A stretch of 64,000 nucleotides of DNA, taken from the NCBI RefSeq assembly GCF_031426495.1, contig NZ_JANPLK010000049.1:167136-231135 (forward strand). The letters run 5' to 3'. The stretch comes from Gemmatimonas sp. (GTDB lineage Bacteria > Gemmatimonadota > Gemmatimonadetes > Gemmatimonadales > Gemmatimonadaceae). How positions within the stretch are numbered: position 1 is the stretch's first letter; every line of letters begins with the position of its first letter. Shown here piece after piece: positions 20,411 through 29,393 of this stretch. The position numbers and the translations under genes are program-made. Under the pieces are notes generated by a model. The model had not been told where the DNA came from. It was given only the letters and a program-made list of their open reading frames with translations, and searched no databases.

Positions 20411-22783
20411 TTAGGCGCCGCCCCGCACGCCATCCGTCGCACGAGTCTGCCAGCCCGCCAGTTGCTTCCCCACCGGCAACTGCCGCACGCGTACACCCGT
20501 CGCCGCGAAGATCGCGTTCGCGATTGCCCCACCGGCCGGCGGCACACCCGGCTCCCCGATGCCACCAGGCAGCCCTTCGCTCGCCACCAGATGCACATCG
20601 ACCACGTGCGGCGCCGCGCGCATGCGCGTCACGCCGTAGTCGCGGTAGTTCGACTGCACCACCTTGCCGCCCGCAAACGTGACTTCACTGGTGAGCAGGT
20701 TGCTCATCGCCATGATCAACGCGCCCTCCATTTGCGCGCGCGCACGATCGGGATTCGCGATGAAGCCCGCATCAACGGCTACCGTGGTCTTCGGCACCAG
20801 CACCGTCCCATCAGGCTGCACATCCACTTCCACCACCATCGCCACGTACGACAAGAAGCTGCGGTGGATCGCAATGCCGCGCCCCTTGCCGCGCGGTAAC
20901 TTCGCGCCGCGCCACCCGCTCTTGTCGATAGCGAGTTCCACCACGCGACGGGCGCGAGCCGTATCGAGGGGGTGATCCGTCCAGGTCGCGCCGTAGTTGC
21001 TGGCCGGTGCCACCAGTCCTGCCTTCGACAGGTCGACCACGCGATCAGCGCCCAGCAGTCCGAGCAGGAAATCCGCCGGATCTTTCTTCGCCGCGTAGGC
21101 CAACTCGTCCACGAACGAGCCGATCGCAAATCCGTGGTGGATCGCGTTCACGCTGCGATACCAGCCGATGCGCGTGTGCGCGACCGCCGGACAGATCTCG
21201 ACGCGCATGTTCGGAATGTCGAACGGAATATCACTGGCGCCGTTCGTCAGTTCATCCGGCTCGGCGCCCGGCACGTTCGGCGCAAACGTGGCGCCGATGG
21301 CGGGATAGGCCGAGCGATGCAACCACGCCGTCACCTTGCCGTTGGCGTCGATGCCTGCTTCCAAGCGATGCGCCGCCACCGAGTGCAGATACGAATTGCG
21401 GAGGTCATCCTCGCGCGTCCACTGCACGCGCACCGGCGCGCCGATGTCGCGCGACAGAAATGCCGCTTCACAGATGAAATCCGGCTTCGACTTCCGACCG
21501 AAGCCACCGCCCAACAGCGTCACGTGCACGGTCACGTTCGCGGCGTCGACCTTGAGGTACTGCGCCACGGTGTTGCGCGCATCTTGCGGTGACTGCGTGG
21601 GCGCCCAGATCTCGACCTTGCCGTTGGCCACGTGCGCCAAGGCCGCCACTGGCTCCATCTGCGCATGCGACAAGTGCGGCATGTAGTACTCCGCCGTCAC
21701 GCGCTTCGTCGCCCCGGCCAGCGCCTTCGGCACGTCGCCGACGGCGCGCCCCGCCTTGCCCGGTGCGCGAACGGACGAGAGCAACGTCGCCTTGTACGAC
21801 GTGCTGTCGTACGTCGCGTTGGCTCCGCTGTCCCACGTGATGCGCAGGGCCTCTCGACCGCGGATCGCCGCCCAAGTGTTCTTCGCGATCACCGCCACAC
21901 CTCCCAGCGGGAAGAACGCGCTCGGCACCGGTGTTTCGGGAATACGCACCACCTTCTCCACGCCCGGCACCTTCAGCGCGAGACTGTCGTCGACACTCAC
22001 CACCTTCCCCCCCCACACCGGTGGCCGACTGATCACCGCCACCTTCATTCCCGGCAGAGTTACGTCCGCACCGTACATCGCCGTGCCCGTCGTCATCGGA
22101 ACCAGATCGACGGACGGCATCCGCTTGCCTTCCCAGCGTCGCTCACTCGGCGACTTGATACGCACGCGCTCCTTCGCCGGCATCGGGATCGAGCGCGCCG
22201 TAGTCACGAGCGACGCATACGACTTCGTGCGGCCACTCGCCGTGTGCACCACCGTGCCATTGCTCGCACGGACCTCGGTCGACGCGACGCCCCACTCCTT
22301 CGCGGCCGCGTCTTCGAGCAGCGCGCGCACCGTCGCCCCCGCCTCTCGATACGCGGGGAGAAAATCCCGGATGCTGGTGGAGCCGTCGGTGTTCTGGTTG
22401 CCGTACTTCTTGTCATCGCCAAGCGCCTGCTCCACACGGCACGTCGCCCAATCGGCCTCCATCTCATCGGCGATGATCATCGGCATCGTGGTGCGGATGC
22501 CCTGCCCCATCTCCGAGCGATGACACATGATCGTGATGATCCCGTCGTCACCGAGACGCACGTAGGCATGGGGCTCCCACGATTCTGCGTTCGGCGCGAA
22601 AAGTCCGTCTTCCGCCTCGAGCCGACGTACACCCAGCGTACTGGCCGCCACGAGCAATCCACCCATGCCGAGCAACTTCATGAAGTCGCGACGATGCGTG
22701 TCGAGCACGCCGGCCGAGGTCGTCTCCGCGTCCGTCGGTTCGGTCGGCGTTGTGTTCCACGGCAGTCTCTGCTTCGCATTCAT
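20411..22783 (-). CDS. Molybdopterin-binding subunit, IorB-like xanthine dehydrogenase family
   Basis: 790 residues from ATG 22783, whose ATG overlaps the stop of the iron-sulphur subunit (ATGA). The leader THRRDFMKLLGMGGLLVAAS is a twin-arginine signal, so the folded enzyme is exported. Family blocks include LGGGFGRKS in the molybdopterin region and GIGEPGVPPAGGAIANAIF near the C-terminus, which holds the catalytic Glu. Length and Tat leader match isoquinoline 1-oxidoreductase beta subunits rather than cytosolic xanthine dehydrogenase. It hydroxylates an N-heterocycle or aldehyde in the periplasm, substrate unknown. No dedicated maturation factor or cytochrome partner lies next to it. Confidence 0.9.
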   Translation of the reverse strand: MNAKQRLPWNTTPTEPTDAETTSAGVLDTHRRDFMKLLGMGGLLVAASTLGVRRLEAEDGLFAPNAESWEPHAYVRLGDDGIITIMCHRSEMGQGIRTTMPMIIADEMEADWATCRVEQALGDDKKYGNQNTDGSTSIRDFLPAYREAGATVRALLEDAAAKEWGVASTEVRASNGTVVHTASGRTKSYASLVTTARSIPMPAKERVRIKSPSERRWEGKRMPSVDLVPMTTGTAMYGADVTLPGMKVAVISRPPVWGGKVVSVDDSLALKVPGVEKVVRIPETPVPSAFFPLGGVAVIAKNTWAAIRGREALRITWDSGANATYDSTSYKATLLSSVRAPGKAGRAVGDVPKALAGATKRVTAEYYMPHLSHAQMEPVAALAHVANGKVEIWAPTQSPQDARNTVAQYLKVDAANVTVHVTLLGGGFGRKSKPDFICEAAFLSRDIGAPVRVQWTREDDLRNSYLHSVAAHRLEAGIDANGKVTAWLHRSAYPAIGATFAPNVPGAEPDELTNGASDIPFDIPNMRVEICPAVAHTRIGWYRSVNAIHHGFAIGSFVDELAYAAKKDPADFLLGLLGADRVVDLSKAGLVAPASNYGATWTDHPLDTARARRVVELAIDKSGWRGAKLPRGKGRGIAIHRSFLSYVAMVVEVDVQPDGTVLVPKTTVAVDAGFIANPDRARAQMEGALIMAMSNLLTSEVTFAGGKVVQSNYRDYGVTRMRAAPHVVDVHLVASEGLPGGIGEPGVPPAGGAIANAIFAATGVRVRQLPVGKQLAGWQTRATDGVRGGA

Positions 22784-23247
22784 CGCGTTGCCTCCGCCGC
22801 CGCCTTGATCGCCGCGCGAATGCGTGGATACGTCCCGCACCGGCAGATATGGCCGTTCATTGCCGCATCGATGTCGGCATCGGTCGGTTTCGCATTGCGT
22901 GAGAGCAGCGTGGCCGCCTGCATGATCTGACCGCTCTGACAGAACCCGCACTGTGGCACATCGATCTCGCGCCACGCCACTTGCAGCGGATGCGCGCCGG
23001 TCGGATGCAGCCCCTCGATCGTCGTCACCGTCGCATCCGCGAGCGACTGCATGCGTCGTTGACAGGCGCGTACCGGCGCCCCATTCACATGCACCGTGCA
23101 GGCACCGCATTGCGAGATGCCGCAGCCGTACTTGGTACCCGTGAGCGCGAGCGCATCGCGCAGATACCACAGCAATGGCATGGTCGGATCGCCGTCGAAC
23201 GTGCGACGGGCGCCGTTGACGGTGAGAGAGATCGGGGCGGTGCTCAC
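22780..23247 (-). CDS. (2Fe-2S)-binding subunit, IorA-like
   Basis: 155 residues from a GTG start. The N-terminal plant-type ferredoxin domain holds GCGISQCGACTVHVNG plus a later Cys. The C-terminal helical domain holds the second cluster motif CGFCQSG and CRC in GHICRCGTYPRI. This is the small subunit of a two-component molybdenum hydroxylase that passes electrons away from the molybdopterin centre. It has no leader and is presumably co-exported with the Tat-bearing large subunit, which it overlaps by 4 bp. Confidence 0.93.
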   Translation of the reverse strand: MSTAPISLTVNGARRTFDGDPTMPLLWYLRDALALTGTKYGCGISQCGACTVHVNGAPVRACQRRMQSLADATVTTIEGLHPTGAHPLQVAWREIDVPQCGFCQSGQIMQAATLLSRNAKPTDADIDAAMNGHICRCGTYPRIRAAIKAAAEATR

Positions 23248-23372
23248 GTCGGCTCCACAGGAAAGGTCGGCAACACACGCGTACCGACAGATTCTGTCGA
23301 CACATTGCCCGAAGCGTTAGGGGTCGTCGGGGATAGACCGAACTTCAGGCGGGACGTCGTGTATCCTGTGTC

Positions 23373-23801
23373 ATGCGTATCTCGCCCCGCCGTCTTGCTA
23401 TCGCCGCTGCCGTCGCCGCCCCGCTCGCGGCGGCCTGTCATGCCGGCCCGAGTGAAGCCGCGCCCATCGTGAACGGCGCATCACAGGCCGTTCGCTCAGG
23501 CCAGGAAGTGCACCCCACCGGCAGCGACGCGTTCGGCGTCGCACTCCTCTCGGTCGAGCAGGATTCCCGCTGTCCGCGCGCCGTGGTGTGCGTGTCGGCC
23601 GGAACGGCCGAGATCGTGATCGGCTATCGCTACGGCATGGGTCCCACGGTGCCGGTAACACTGCGCTGGGGCGCCGCGCCACGGGACACCCTGATCGGCA
23701 CCGTGCGGGTCGTGTTCGATTCACTCACGCCATATCCCACGGTACCGGGCCCGCTGCTGGCGCAGGATCGCTATATCGCCTGGCTCTCCTTCAAGCGATA
23801 A
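23373..23801 (+). CDS. Small lipoprotein of unknown function
   Basis: 142 residues. The leader RRLAIAAAVAAPLAAACHAG ends in a plausible lipobox Cys. The mature part is all-beta by appearance and carries the pattern SVEQDSRCPRAVVCVSAGTAEIVI. That DSRCP...C..AG motif recurs in many small bacterial lipoproteins of unknown role; the two Cys may be disulphide-linked. It diverges from the molybdenum hydroxylase genes and is convergent with the R2-like oxidase operon. No function is assigned. Confidence 0.7.
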   Translation: MRISPRRLAIAAAVAAPLAAACHAGPSEAAPIVNGASQAVRSGQEVHPTGSDAFGVALLSVEQDSRCPRAVVCVSAGTAEIVIGYRYGMGPTVPVTLRWGAAPRDTLIGTVRVVFDSLTPYPTVPGPLLAQDRYIAWLSFKR

Positions 23802-23877
23802 GCCAGAATGACCCGCGCTCGTGGTGATGTCACCCGGCGCGGCGCCCGGCTTCGGCTATCCGGCCGATGCGGCCTGC

Positions 23878-25218
23878 TCAGTCCTTCACACCCACCGGAA
23901 CCCCCTGTGCGCGAGCACGCTCCAGCCGCTCGAGGCGCCGCGAGGCCTGCGTCATGGCGTGCTCCACAAAGGGGGCGGGACTCAACCCAAACGGAACGGC
24001 GTGCGCCGGATACGCGGCAAACGCTTCCGTAATCACCGCGATGGCAGAATCCATCAGCTCGTTGATCGTCGCGGCGATCACATCCCATACGGGAGCGCCG
24101 TGCGCAATGCCGAGACGCGAGAGTAAATACAAGCCGTACGCGATGTGGCGGGACTCGTCAAGTTTGAGCAGGCCGGTCATCTGTTGCATGCCCGGTAGAA
24201 TGCCACGTGTCGTGAGTATGTCGTGAAACACATGATATCCCGTTTCGGCCAGCACCCCTTCCACAATCATGTTGTAAGTGGCGGAGGCCCGTGCCTGTGC
24301 CATTGGCGACTGATCGTGGCGCAGCGCCTGCATGGCCCGCGGTAGCGCCTCGCTGAAGATCGCGTGATACGCCGGCGTGTGATACCGCGCGAGATTCGTA
24401 TCGAGAGCGCCCACCGCGTGGAGAAACCGATGCATCCCTTCCACGTGCTTCGCTTCCTCCCACACGAATGAGGTGAGATACAGCTGTTCGTCGAGACGCC
24501 CCTCCTGCGACACCACATCGAGTAACGGCAGAATATCGATGACCACCGCCTCCTCACCGCCTTGGAAGAGCGTGGCGAGCCGTAACAGCAAGTCTCGCTC
24601 GTCGGCGGCCAAGGCACCCCAGTGCTCCCGGTCGATGCTGAAATTGATGTCCGCCGGATTCCAGATTCCATGGCGCTTCGCCTTTTCCCACAAACGGAGC
24701 GGCACCGAATGCTCGGCCCACGCGTCTGGATCGAGACTCCGGAACTCCAGCCGACGCGGAGCCACAGCCGCTGGAGCGTCGACGGATGGTTTCGGATGCG
24801 TCACACGTTCCGGCTCCGGTGGACTTATCGTGCGCACCACCTCAACCAGGGCGTTGGCGGCACCCACGTGCGGTAGCAACATTGGAAGCACTCCCTTGGC
24901 CAGTCGCAAATGTCCGCGCATCAGTGCGACCGTAGGAACCTCGTCGCCGCGTAATACCTTCAGCCACGCCGACAACGGGCCACTAATGACATAACGTGAC
25001 TTTCGGCGGTCTGCCGCCGTCGCCAACCGGGCGGCGTGACAATGCCCGTGCGCCAGATCGAGAAAGACCGCGACCGACAGCGCGTCCTCACCAGGTTCGG
25101 CGGTGCGTTCGAGGCAAACCGCCCCTTCCCACCGGCGGGCCGCGTCGCGGTATGGCACACTCGCTTCGAGGGCGGCACCAAGCGCAGTTGCCCACTCGTC
25201 CGTAAAGAGATTGGTCAT
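23878..25218 (-). CDS. SCP2 sterol-carrier domain fused to R2-like ligand-binding oxidase (R2lox)
   Basis: 446 residues in two parts. Residues 1-130 match an SCP2-type lipid-binding domain (FTDEWATALGAAL, WEGAVCLE, VFLDLAHGHC, ALMRGHLRLAKG). A Pro-rich linker (131-155) leads to an R2lox domain (about 160-440) beginning LWEKAKRHGIWNPADINFS. All six metal ligands known in R2lox are present with exact family spacing: Glu222, Glu255, His258, Glu320, Glu355, His358. The Val and Tyr that form the ether cross-link correspond to Val225 and Tyr315. R2lox proteins bind a Mn/Fe centre and a long-chain fatty acid. The last gene of a three-gene operon, overlapping its predecessor by 4 bp. Soluble, probably cytoplasmic. 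Confidence 0.93.
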   Translation of the reverse strand: MTNLFTDEWATALGAALEASVPYRDAARRWEGAVCLERTAEPGEDALSVAVFLDLAHGHCHAARLATAADRRKSRYVISGPLSAWLKVLRGDEVPTVALMRGHLRLAKGVLPMLLPHVGAANALVEVVRTISPPEPERVTHPKPSVDAPAAVAPRRLEFRSLDPDAWAEHSVPLRLWEKAKRHGIWNPADINFSIDREHWGALAADERDLLLRLATLFQGGEEAVVIDILPLLDVVSQEGRLDEQLYLTSFVWEEAKHVEGMHRFLHAVGALDTNLARYHTPAYHAIFSEALPRAMQALRHDQSPMAQARASATYNMIVEGVLAETGYHVFHDILTTRGILPGMQQMTGLLKLDESRHIAYGLYLLSRLGIAHGAPVWDVIAATINELMDSAIAVITEAFAAYPAHAVPFGLSPAPFVEHAMTQASRRLERLERARAQGVPVGVKD

Positions 25219-27338
25219 AGTTGTCGCGCCGGCCGCTCTGGCTCGGTCGCCGGCACCAGCGACACCGTCGCTCGCCGGATACGTACAATCCGCACCGGCG
25301 GCGAAAGCGCCTGCGCCGTCACGGGTGATCGCTGAATCGCCCGGACGACGTCCATGCCGCTGGTCACCACCCCGAAGGCGGCGAACCCCTGCCCGTCGAG
25401 ATTGCGGTGACCGCCGAAATCCAGCGCGGGTTGATCGCCGATGCAGATGAAGAAGTCCGACGTGGCGCTCTCCGGACCGCCGCGGGCCATCGACAGCGTG
25501 CCGTCGCGATGCCGAAGTCCCGTATCACGCGTGCGCTCGAGGGGTATCGGCGCGAAGCGCGCGCCAAGCCGCGATGCGTTCGGCCCTCCCTGGATCACTT
25601 CGATCCGCACCGTGTCCGACGGTTGATTCTGCATCGTCACCGCGCGATGAAAGCGCCCGCCGTCGTACGCCAGCGAATCCACGTACCGGAGAAAGTTTGT
25701 CGCACTGATCGGCGCGCGGGCGCTATCGACCAGCGCCGTAATCGTTCCGCGCGTCGTCTCGATCACGACGGGAATACGTCCCGGCGCGCGAGGCCCCGAC
25801 GCAGCCGCTCCCGAGCGCGGCGTTGTCACCCGTACGACCAACGCCCGCTTGGCATAGGCAGCGGGGGAAACCCGACGCACCGTCGTGGCCACGCGCGATC
25901 CGCGCACGAGTGCGGTGACCTCGACATCCACCGGCTTAATCGAGGTGAGACCGATGTGCACCGGCATGTCACTCTGCGCATCATAGCCGGAGCCCGCGTC
26001 GACCCATCGCGTGGCCAGCAACGCACGCGTGCCGGCCGCATACACACGCACTTCCGCACCGGCGAGTGTCGCCCGTCCGTTCGCATCGACCGCGCGTACC
26101 TGCAGCGATCGCCGCGCCACCGCCGCAGGCAACACTGTGCGGAGTACCGGATGCGACGCTTCGGGGCGCGAACCGGCCAGCGCCAGATCGAGCGCACCGT
26201 CGCCATCCACATCGGCCCACTGCACACCATGACTCGCCGTCAGCGCCAGCAGGTTGGCCGGCGTGATGTCCACATACGCGGTCGCCTTCGTCGTGGCCAC
26301 GCGCACGAAGAGATAGTCGCGGAAGCTTTCCGTGGCCGACACCGTACCGTTCACGTACAGATCCAGCAGTCCGTCATGATCGACATCGGCGAACGCACAG
26401 GTATCGTATCGCCCGTCGATCGCCACGCCCCAGGTCGCGCTCACGTCGCGGAACGTCCCGTTGGCCGAGCCCAGAAAGAGTCCGTTGGGTCCGTAGTTGG
26501 CCGAGAAGATGTCCGCCACGCCATCGTTGTTCACATCGGCTACGCAGGGCCGCACCGTGCCTTGGGTGGCGACCTTTTCGCCGCGCCCTCCCCAGGCGAG
26601 GCCGACTGTCTCCGCGATATCGGTGAACGTGCCAGCGTCATTGCGGAAAAATCCGTTGGCGTCACCATCTTGATTGGCGACGTACAGATCGAGATCGCCA
26701 TCCTGCTGATAGTCGAACCACACTGCGCCGACGCTCTTCCGGATATCGGCCAACCCGACGCTCGCCGCGACATCAGTGAACACGCCGCCGCTGTTGCGAT
26801 ACAACATGTTTGCGCGATCACGAAACGCGACGAACAGATCGAGATCCCCATCGCCGTCGACATCGATGAAGGCCGGTTGGCGCACTGCACCCGTCTCCAC
26901 CGTGAGCCCGCTGGCGGCGGTGATGTCGGTGAAGTGCGCGCCATCGTTGCGGTACAGGCGCAGCACCGGCCCAGCGCCGGGCGTGAATCCGAGGAGCAGG
27001 TCGGGATCGCCGTCGGCATCGACGTCACTCCACGCCGCCGCACGCGTGGCTCGCGCGTCAGCCACGCCGGCCTCGGCCGCGATGTCGCGAAAGGTGCCAC
27101 CGTTGTTCACGTAGAGACGGTTCGGCGTGCCGTTGAACCCCACGAAGAGATCGAGGTCGCCATCCTGATCGATGTCGGCGAAGGCGTTCGCGAGGGCCCC
27201 ACCGGCCGCGAACAGCTCCGGTTGGATCGGCACGAATTGCGGCCTCGGTCCCTGTGCGCGCAGGCTGGCTGCGCCACTCGCGGCCAACGCCAACGCCAAC
27301 GCCAAGGCGAGCCGCCGTCCTATCGTCGAGATACTCAT
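25215..27338 (-). CDS. Secreted FG-GAP/VCBS repeat protein with C-terminal cyclophilin domain
   Basis: 707 residues from ATG 27338, which overlaps the stop of the NIPSNAP gene (ATGA); an upstream extension of the frame lacks a leader. The signal peptide contains an Ala-Leu repeat (LALALALALAASG). Residues 35-420 hold about seven calcium-binding FG-GAP/VCBS repeats of the form DxDxDGDLDLF, suggesting a beta-propeller. After a beta-rich linker the C-terminal 190 residues are a cyclophilin-type peptidyl-prolyl isomerase (IETTRGTITALVDS, GRFHRAV, GGPESATSDFFICIGD). The catalytic Arg in FHR and Phe in DFFI are retained. Periplasmic or surface location expected. Its stop overlaps the SCP2-R2lox start. 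Confidence 0.88.
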   Translation of the reverse strand: MSISTIGRRLALALALALAASGAASLRAQGPRPQFVPIQPELFAAGGALANAFADIDQDGDLDLFVGFNGTPNRLYVNNGGTFRDIAAEAGVADARATRAAAWSDVDADGDPDLLLGFTPGAGPVLRLYRNDGAHFTDITAASGLTVETGAVRQPAFIDVDGDGDLDLFVAFRDRANMLYRNSGGVFTDVAASVGLADIRKSVGAVWFDYQQDGDLDLYVANQDGDANGFFRNDAGTFTDIAETVGLAWGGRGEKVATQGTVRPCVADVNNDGVADIFSANYGPNGLFLGSANGTFRDVSATWGVAIDGRYDTCAFADVDHDGLLDLYVNGTVSATESFRDYLFVRVATTKATAYVDITPANLLALTASHGVQWADVDGDGALDLALAGSRPEASHPVLRTVLPAAVARRSLQVRAVDANGRATLAGAEVRVYAAGTRALLATRWVDAGSGYDAQSDMPVHIGLTSIKPVDVEVTALVRGSRVATTVRRVSPAAYAKRALVVRVTTPRSGAAASGPRAPGRIPVVIETTRGTITALVDSARAPISATNFLRYVDSLAYDGGRFHRAVTMQNQPSDTVRIEVIQGGPNASRLGARFAPIPLERTRDTGLRHRDGTLSMARGGPESATSDFFICIGDQPALDFGGHRNLDGQGFAAFGVVTSGMDVVRAIQRSPVTAQALSPPVRIVRIRRATVSLVPATEPERPARQL
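27283..27306. repeat. Hexanucleotide repeat in a signal-peptide coding region
   Basis: GCCAAC occurs three times in a row followed by GCCAAG (27283-27306). Read on the minus strand it encodes alternating Leu-Ala in the hydrophobic core of the FG-GAP/cyclophilin leader. Slippage would lengthen or shorten the core by two residues without a frameshift. Confidence 0.85.
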
Positions 27339-27766
27339 TTCGCAGGGGAGAAAGGGGCCAGCGTCATGAAGATCCGCTCGGGTGCCTTCTCCAGAATCTT
27401 GCCGTCGGCTTCGCTCGCCTCGCGGACGGCGATCCAGGCCGGGTCCGCACTGAACGCTTTCCAACTGCGGTTGGCGGCCTCCTCGCTTTCGTGCGACAAT
27501 AGGTAGATCATCGTCGTCTTCGCCTTCGTCGTGTCCGTCGGCGTGAAGTAGAGCTCGTTCCGCATGCCATGTTTTGCGAATAGTCCCAACGTATGCTCGG
27601 CGAAGCGTTTGTGCAGCGCTGGCAACCGACCGGGCAACGTGGTGTACGTGCGAAGCTCATAGACGCGAGTGTTTCGCTGTTGACCGACGGCCACACCCGC
27701 CACGAATCCCATTGAACCAACGGCCATCAGCACGACGGCCCCGATCGCGAGTACTGTTCGCTTCAT
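27335..27766 (-). CDS. NIPSNAP family protein, secreted or membrane-anchored
   Basis: 143 residues. The N-terminal hydrophobic segment (VLAIGAVVLMAVGSMGFVAGVAVG) is a signal peptide or anchor. It is followed by a ferredoxin-like alpha/beta NIPSNAP domain starting RVYELRTYTTLPGRLPALHKRF, with TTMIYLLSHESEEAANRSW and WKAFSADPAW. NIPSNAP proteins are dimeric, with no firmly established reaction in bacteria. First gene of a tightly overlapping operon with the FG-GAP/cyclophilin protein and SCP2-R2lox. Confidence 0.88.
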   Translation of the reverse strand: MKRTVLAIGAVVLMAVGSMGFVAGVAVGQQRNTRVYELRTYTTLPGRLPALHKRFAEHTLGLFAKHGMRNELYFTPTDTTKAKTTMIYLLSHESEEAANRSWKAFSADPAWIAVREASEADGKILEKAPERIFMTLAPFSPAK

Positions 27767-27898
27767 CCTTTCGCGCTCCCGCTCACCAAGCTGCCATGCG
27801 CACCGAAGCGTGGGCGTGGCCGCTCAGACTACGGCAACAATAGGGCGACGGCCCCGTCGGGGCCAGAGAGCTTTCGGGCGGAACGCCTCTTACGTTTC

Positions 27899-28909
27899 AT
27901 GAGCCGCATGCCATCGCACATCCTGCGCACCCTGATCGCCGCAGTCCTACTGACAGCCGGACCAGCCGCCGCACTCGCGCAGGCGGCTCCTCCGGTGGCG
28001 TCGGGTCTTCGCGTCTGCGATTCCGCACACACGGCCACCAACGCCAGGTTCCCGCTGCACCCGGTCAGCACACCGTGGTACCACGTGCGGGCGGTTGAAC
28101 CATTCGTCTTCGCGATCATCGAGCCGTACCAGTTCCAAGAAGTGATCTCCTGGCTGATCGTCGGCTCGCAGCGCGCGCTGCTCTTTGACAGTGGGCTGGG
28201 CATGATGCCGATCAAACCGGTCGTGATGCAACTCACGTCGCTGCCGGTCACGGTGATCAACTCGCACACCCACTTCGATCATGTGGGTGGTAACGCCGAC
28301 TTCGCCGACGTGCGCGCCATGTCCACACCGTTCACCACGGCGCGCATGGCCGGCGACGCACACGCCAGTGTGGCCAGTGAAGTGAGTCCCACCGCGCTCT
28401 GCGGCAACCGCCCGCCCGGACTCGACACTGCGACATTTCGCTCACGCCCGTGGAGCGCGGCTTCACGCATCGGCGACGGCACACGCTTCGACCTCGGCGG
28501 TCGCGTACTGGAGGTGCTCGCGACACCGGGACACACGCCCGATGCGATTGCGCTGCTGGATCGGACCAACGGCCTGCTCTGGACGGGGGACAGCTTTTAC
28601 GCCGGGCCGATCTGGCTGTTCATGCCCGAGACGGACCTCGAAGCATATCAGCGCTCGATGGATCGACTGGCGGCGCTCGTACCGTCGCTGCGACGCGTGC
28701 TTCCCGCGCACAACGTCACCTCCGTGGCTCCCTCGGTGCTCGCGCGTGTTCCCAAGGCCATCCGTGACGTCCGCACCGGTCGCCTCCGTGGCAGCACCCC
28801 CGAACCAGGACAACGGCTCGTGCCGTTCAGGGGATTCTCGATTCTCGTGTCGGAGAAGGCCCTTCGCACCCCGCCTTCTGGCGCACGTGCCCGCCAGCGC
28901 GTACCCTAG
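27899..28909 (+). CDS. MBL-fold metallo-hydrolase, secreted
   Basis: 336 residues with a Sec signal peptide (cleavage after AALAQA). The metallo-beta-lactamase motif HTHFDHVGG is intact, followed by downstream ligands in TPGHTPDAIAL and LWTGDSFYAG, and a late His in VLPAHN. Two zinc ions are expected. The substrate could be a lactone, thioester or beta-lactam; nothing in the sequence decides. It diverges from the NIPSNAP operon with 132 bases between them. Confidence 0.88.
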   Translation: MSRMPSHILRTLIAAVLLTAGPAAALAQAAPPVASGLRVCDSAHTATNARFPLHPVSTPWYHVRAVEPFVFAIIEPYQFQEVISWLIVGSQRALLFDSGLGMMPIKPVVMQLTSLPVTVINSHTHFDHVGGNADFADVRAMSTPFTTARMAGDAHASVASEVSPTALCGNRPPGLDTATFRSRPWSAASRIGDGTRFDLGGRVLEVLATPGHTPDAIALLDRTNGLLWTGDSFYAGPIWLFMPETDLEAYQRSMDRLAALVPSLRRVLPAHNVTSVAPSVLARVPKAIRDVRTGRLRGSTPEPGQRLVPFRGFSILVSEKALRTPPSGARARQRVP

Positions 28910-28942
28910 GGGACTCCTGTCACCCCCACCTGGTACCGTGTC

Positions 28943-29371
28943 ATGAAAGCTGTCGGCGAACTCCTCAAGAAGCACGACGGAACCCTCTGGCACGTGACGC
29001 CCCACGTCACCGTCTATGAAGCGGTCGAGAAGCTGGCGCACTATGGCGCTGGCGCGCTGCTCGTGATGGATGGTGACCGCCTGGTCGGAGTATTCTCGGA
29101 GCGCGACTACACGCGCAAGATCACGCTGCAGGGTCGCAACTCGAAAGAGACGCGTGTCGCCGAGATCATGACGGCTGACGTGTTCACCGTGTGCGCGACA
29201 ACCCGCACGCGCGACTGCATGGCACTCATGAGCACCAAGAAGATCCGACACCTCCCTGTGCTTGACGGTGACAAGGTGCTCGGCATGATCTCCATTCGCG
29301 ACCTCATGGACGACATTATCGCCGATCACGAGAGCACGATCGCCACACTGCATAGCTACATCCATTCGTAA
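28943..29371 (+). CDS. CBS domain pair protein
   Basis: 142 residues consisting of two CBS motifs (about 10-65 and 75-130; VYEAVEKLAHYGAGALLVMDGDRL and the second with CMALMSTKKIRHLPVLDGDKV). Such stand-alone pairs bind adenine nucleotides and act as energy-state sensors, but the partner is unknown. Cytoplasmic. It is on the same strand as its neighbours, 33 bases after the MBL gene and 22 bases before the amidase. Confidence 0.92.
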   Translation: MKAVGELLKKHDGTLWHVTPHVTVYEAVEKLAHYGAGALLVMDGDRLVGVFSERDYTRKITLQGRNSKETRVAEIMTADVFTVCATTRTRDCMALMSTKKIRHLPVLDGDKVLGMISIRDLMDDIIADHESTIATLHSYIHS

Positions 29372-29393
29372 CCGCCGCCCGTCGTTGCGCATC

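Noticed and set aside
22784..23305. Extension of the molybdopterin-subunit frame to 964 residues
   Set aside because: This part overlaps the iron-sulphur subunit in another frame, is Arg-rich and lacks a leader; the Tat signal begins just after ATG 22783, which overlaps the upstream stop.
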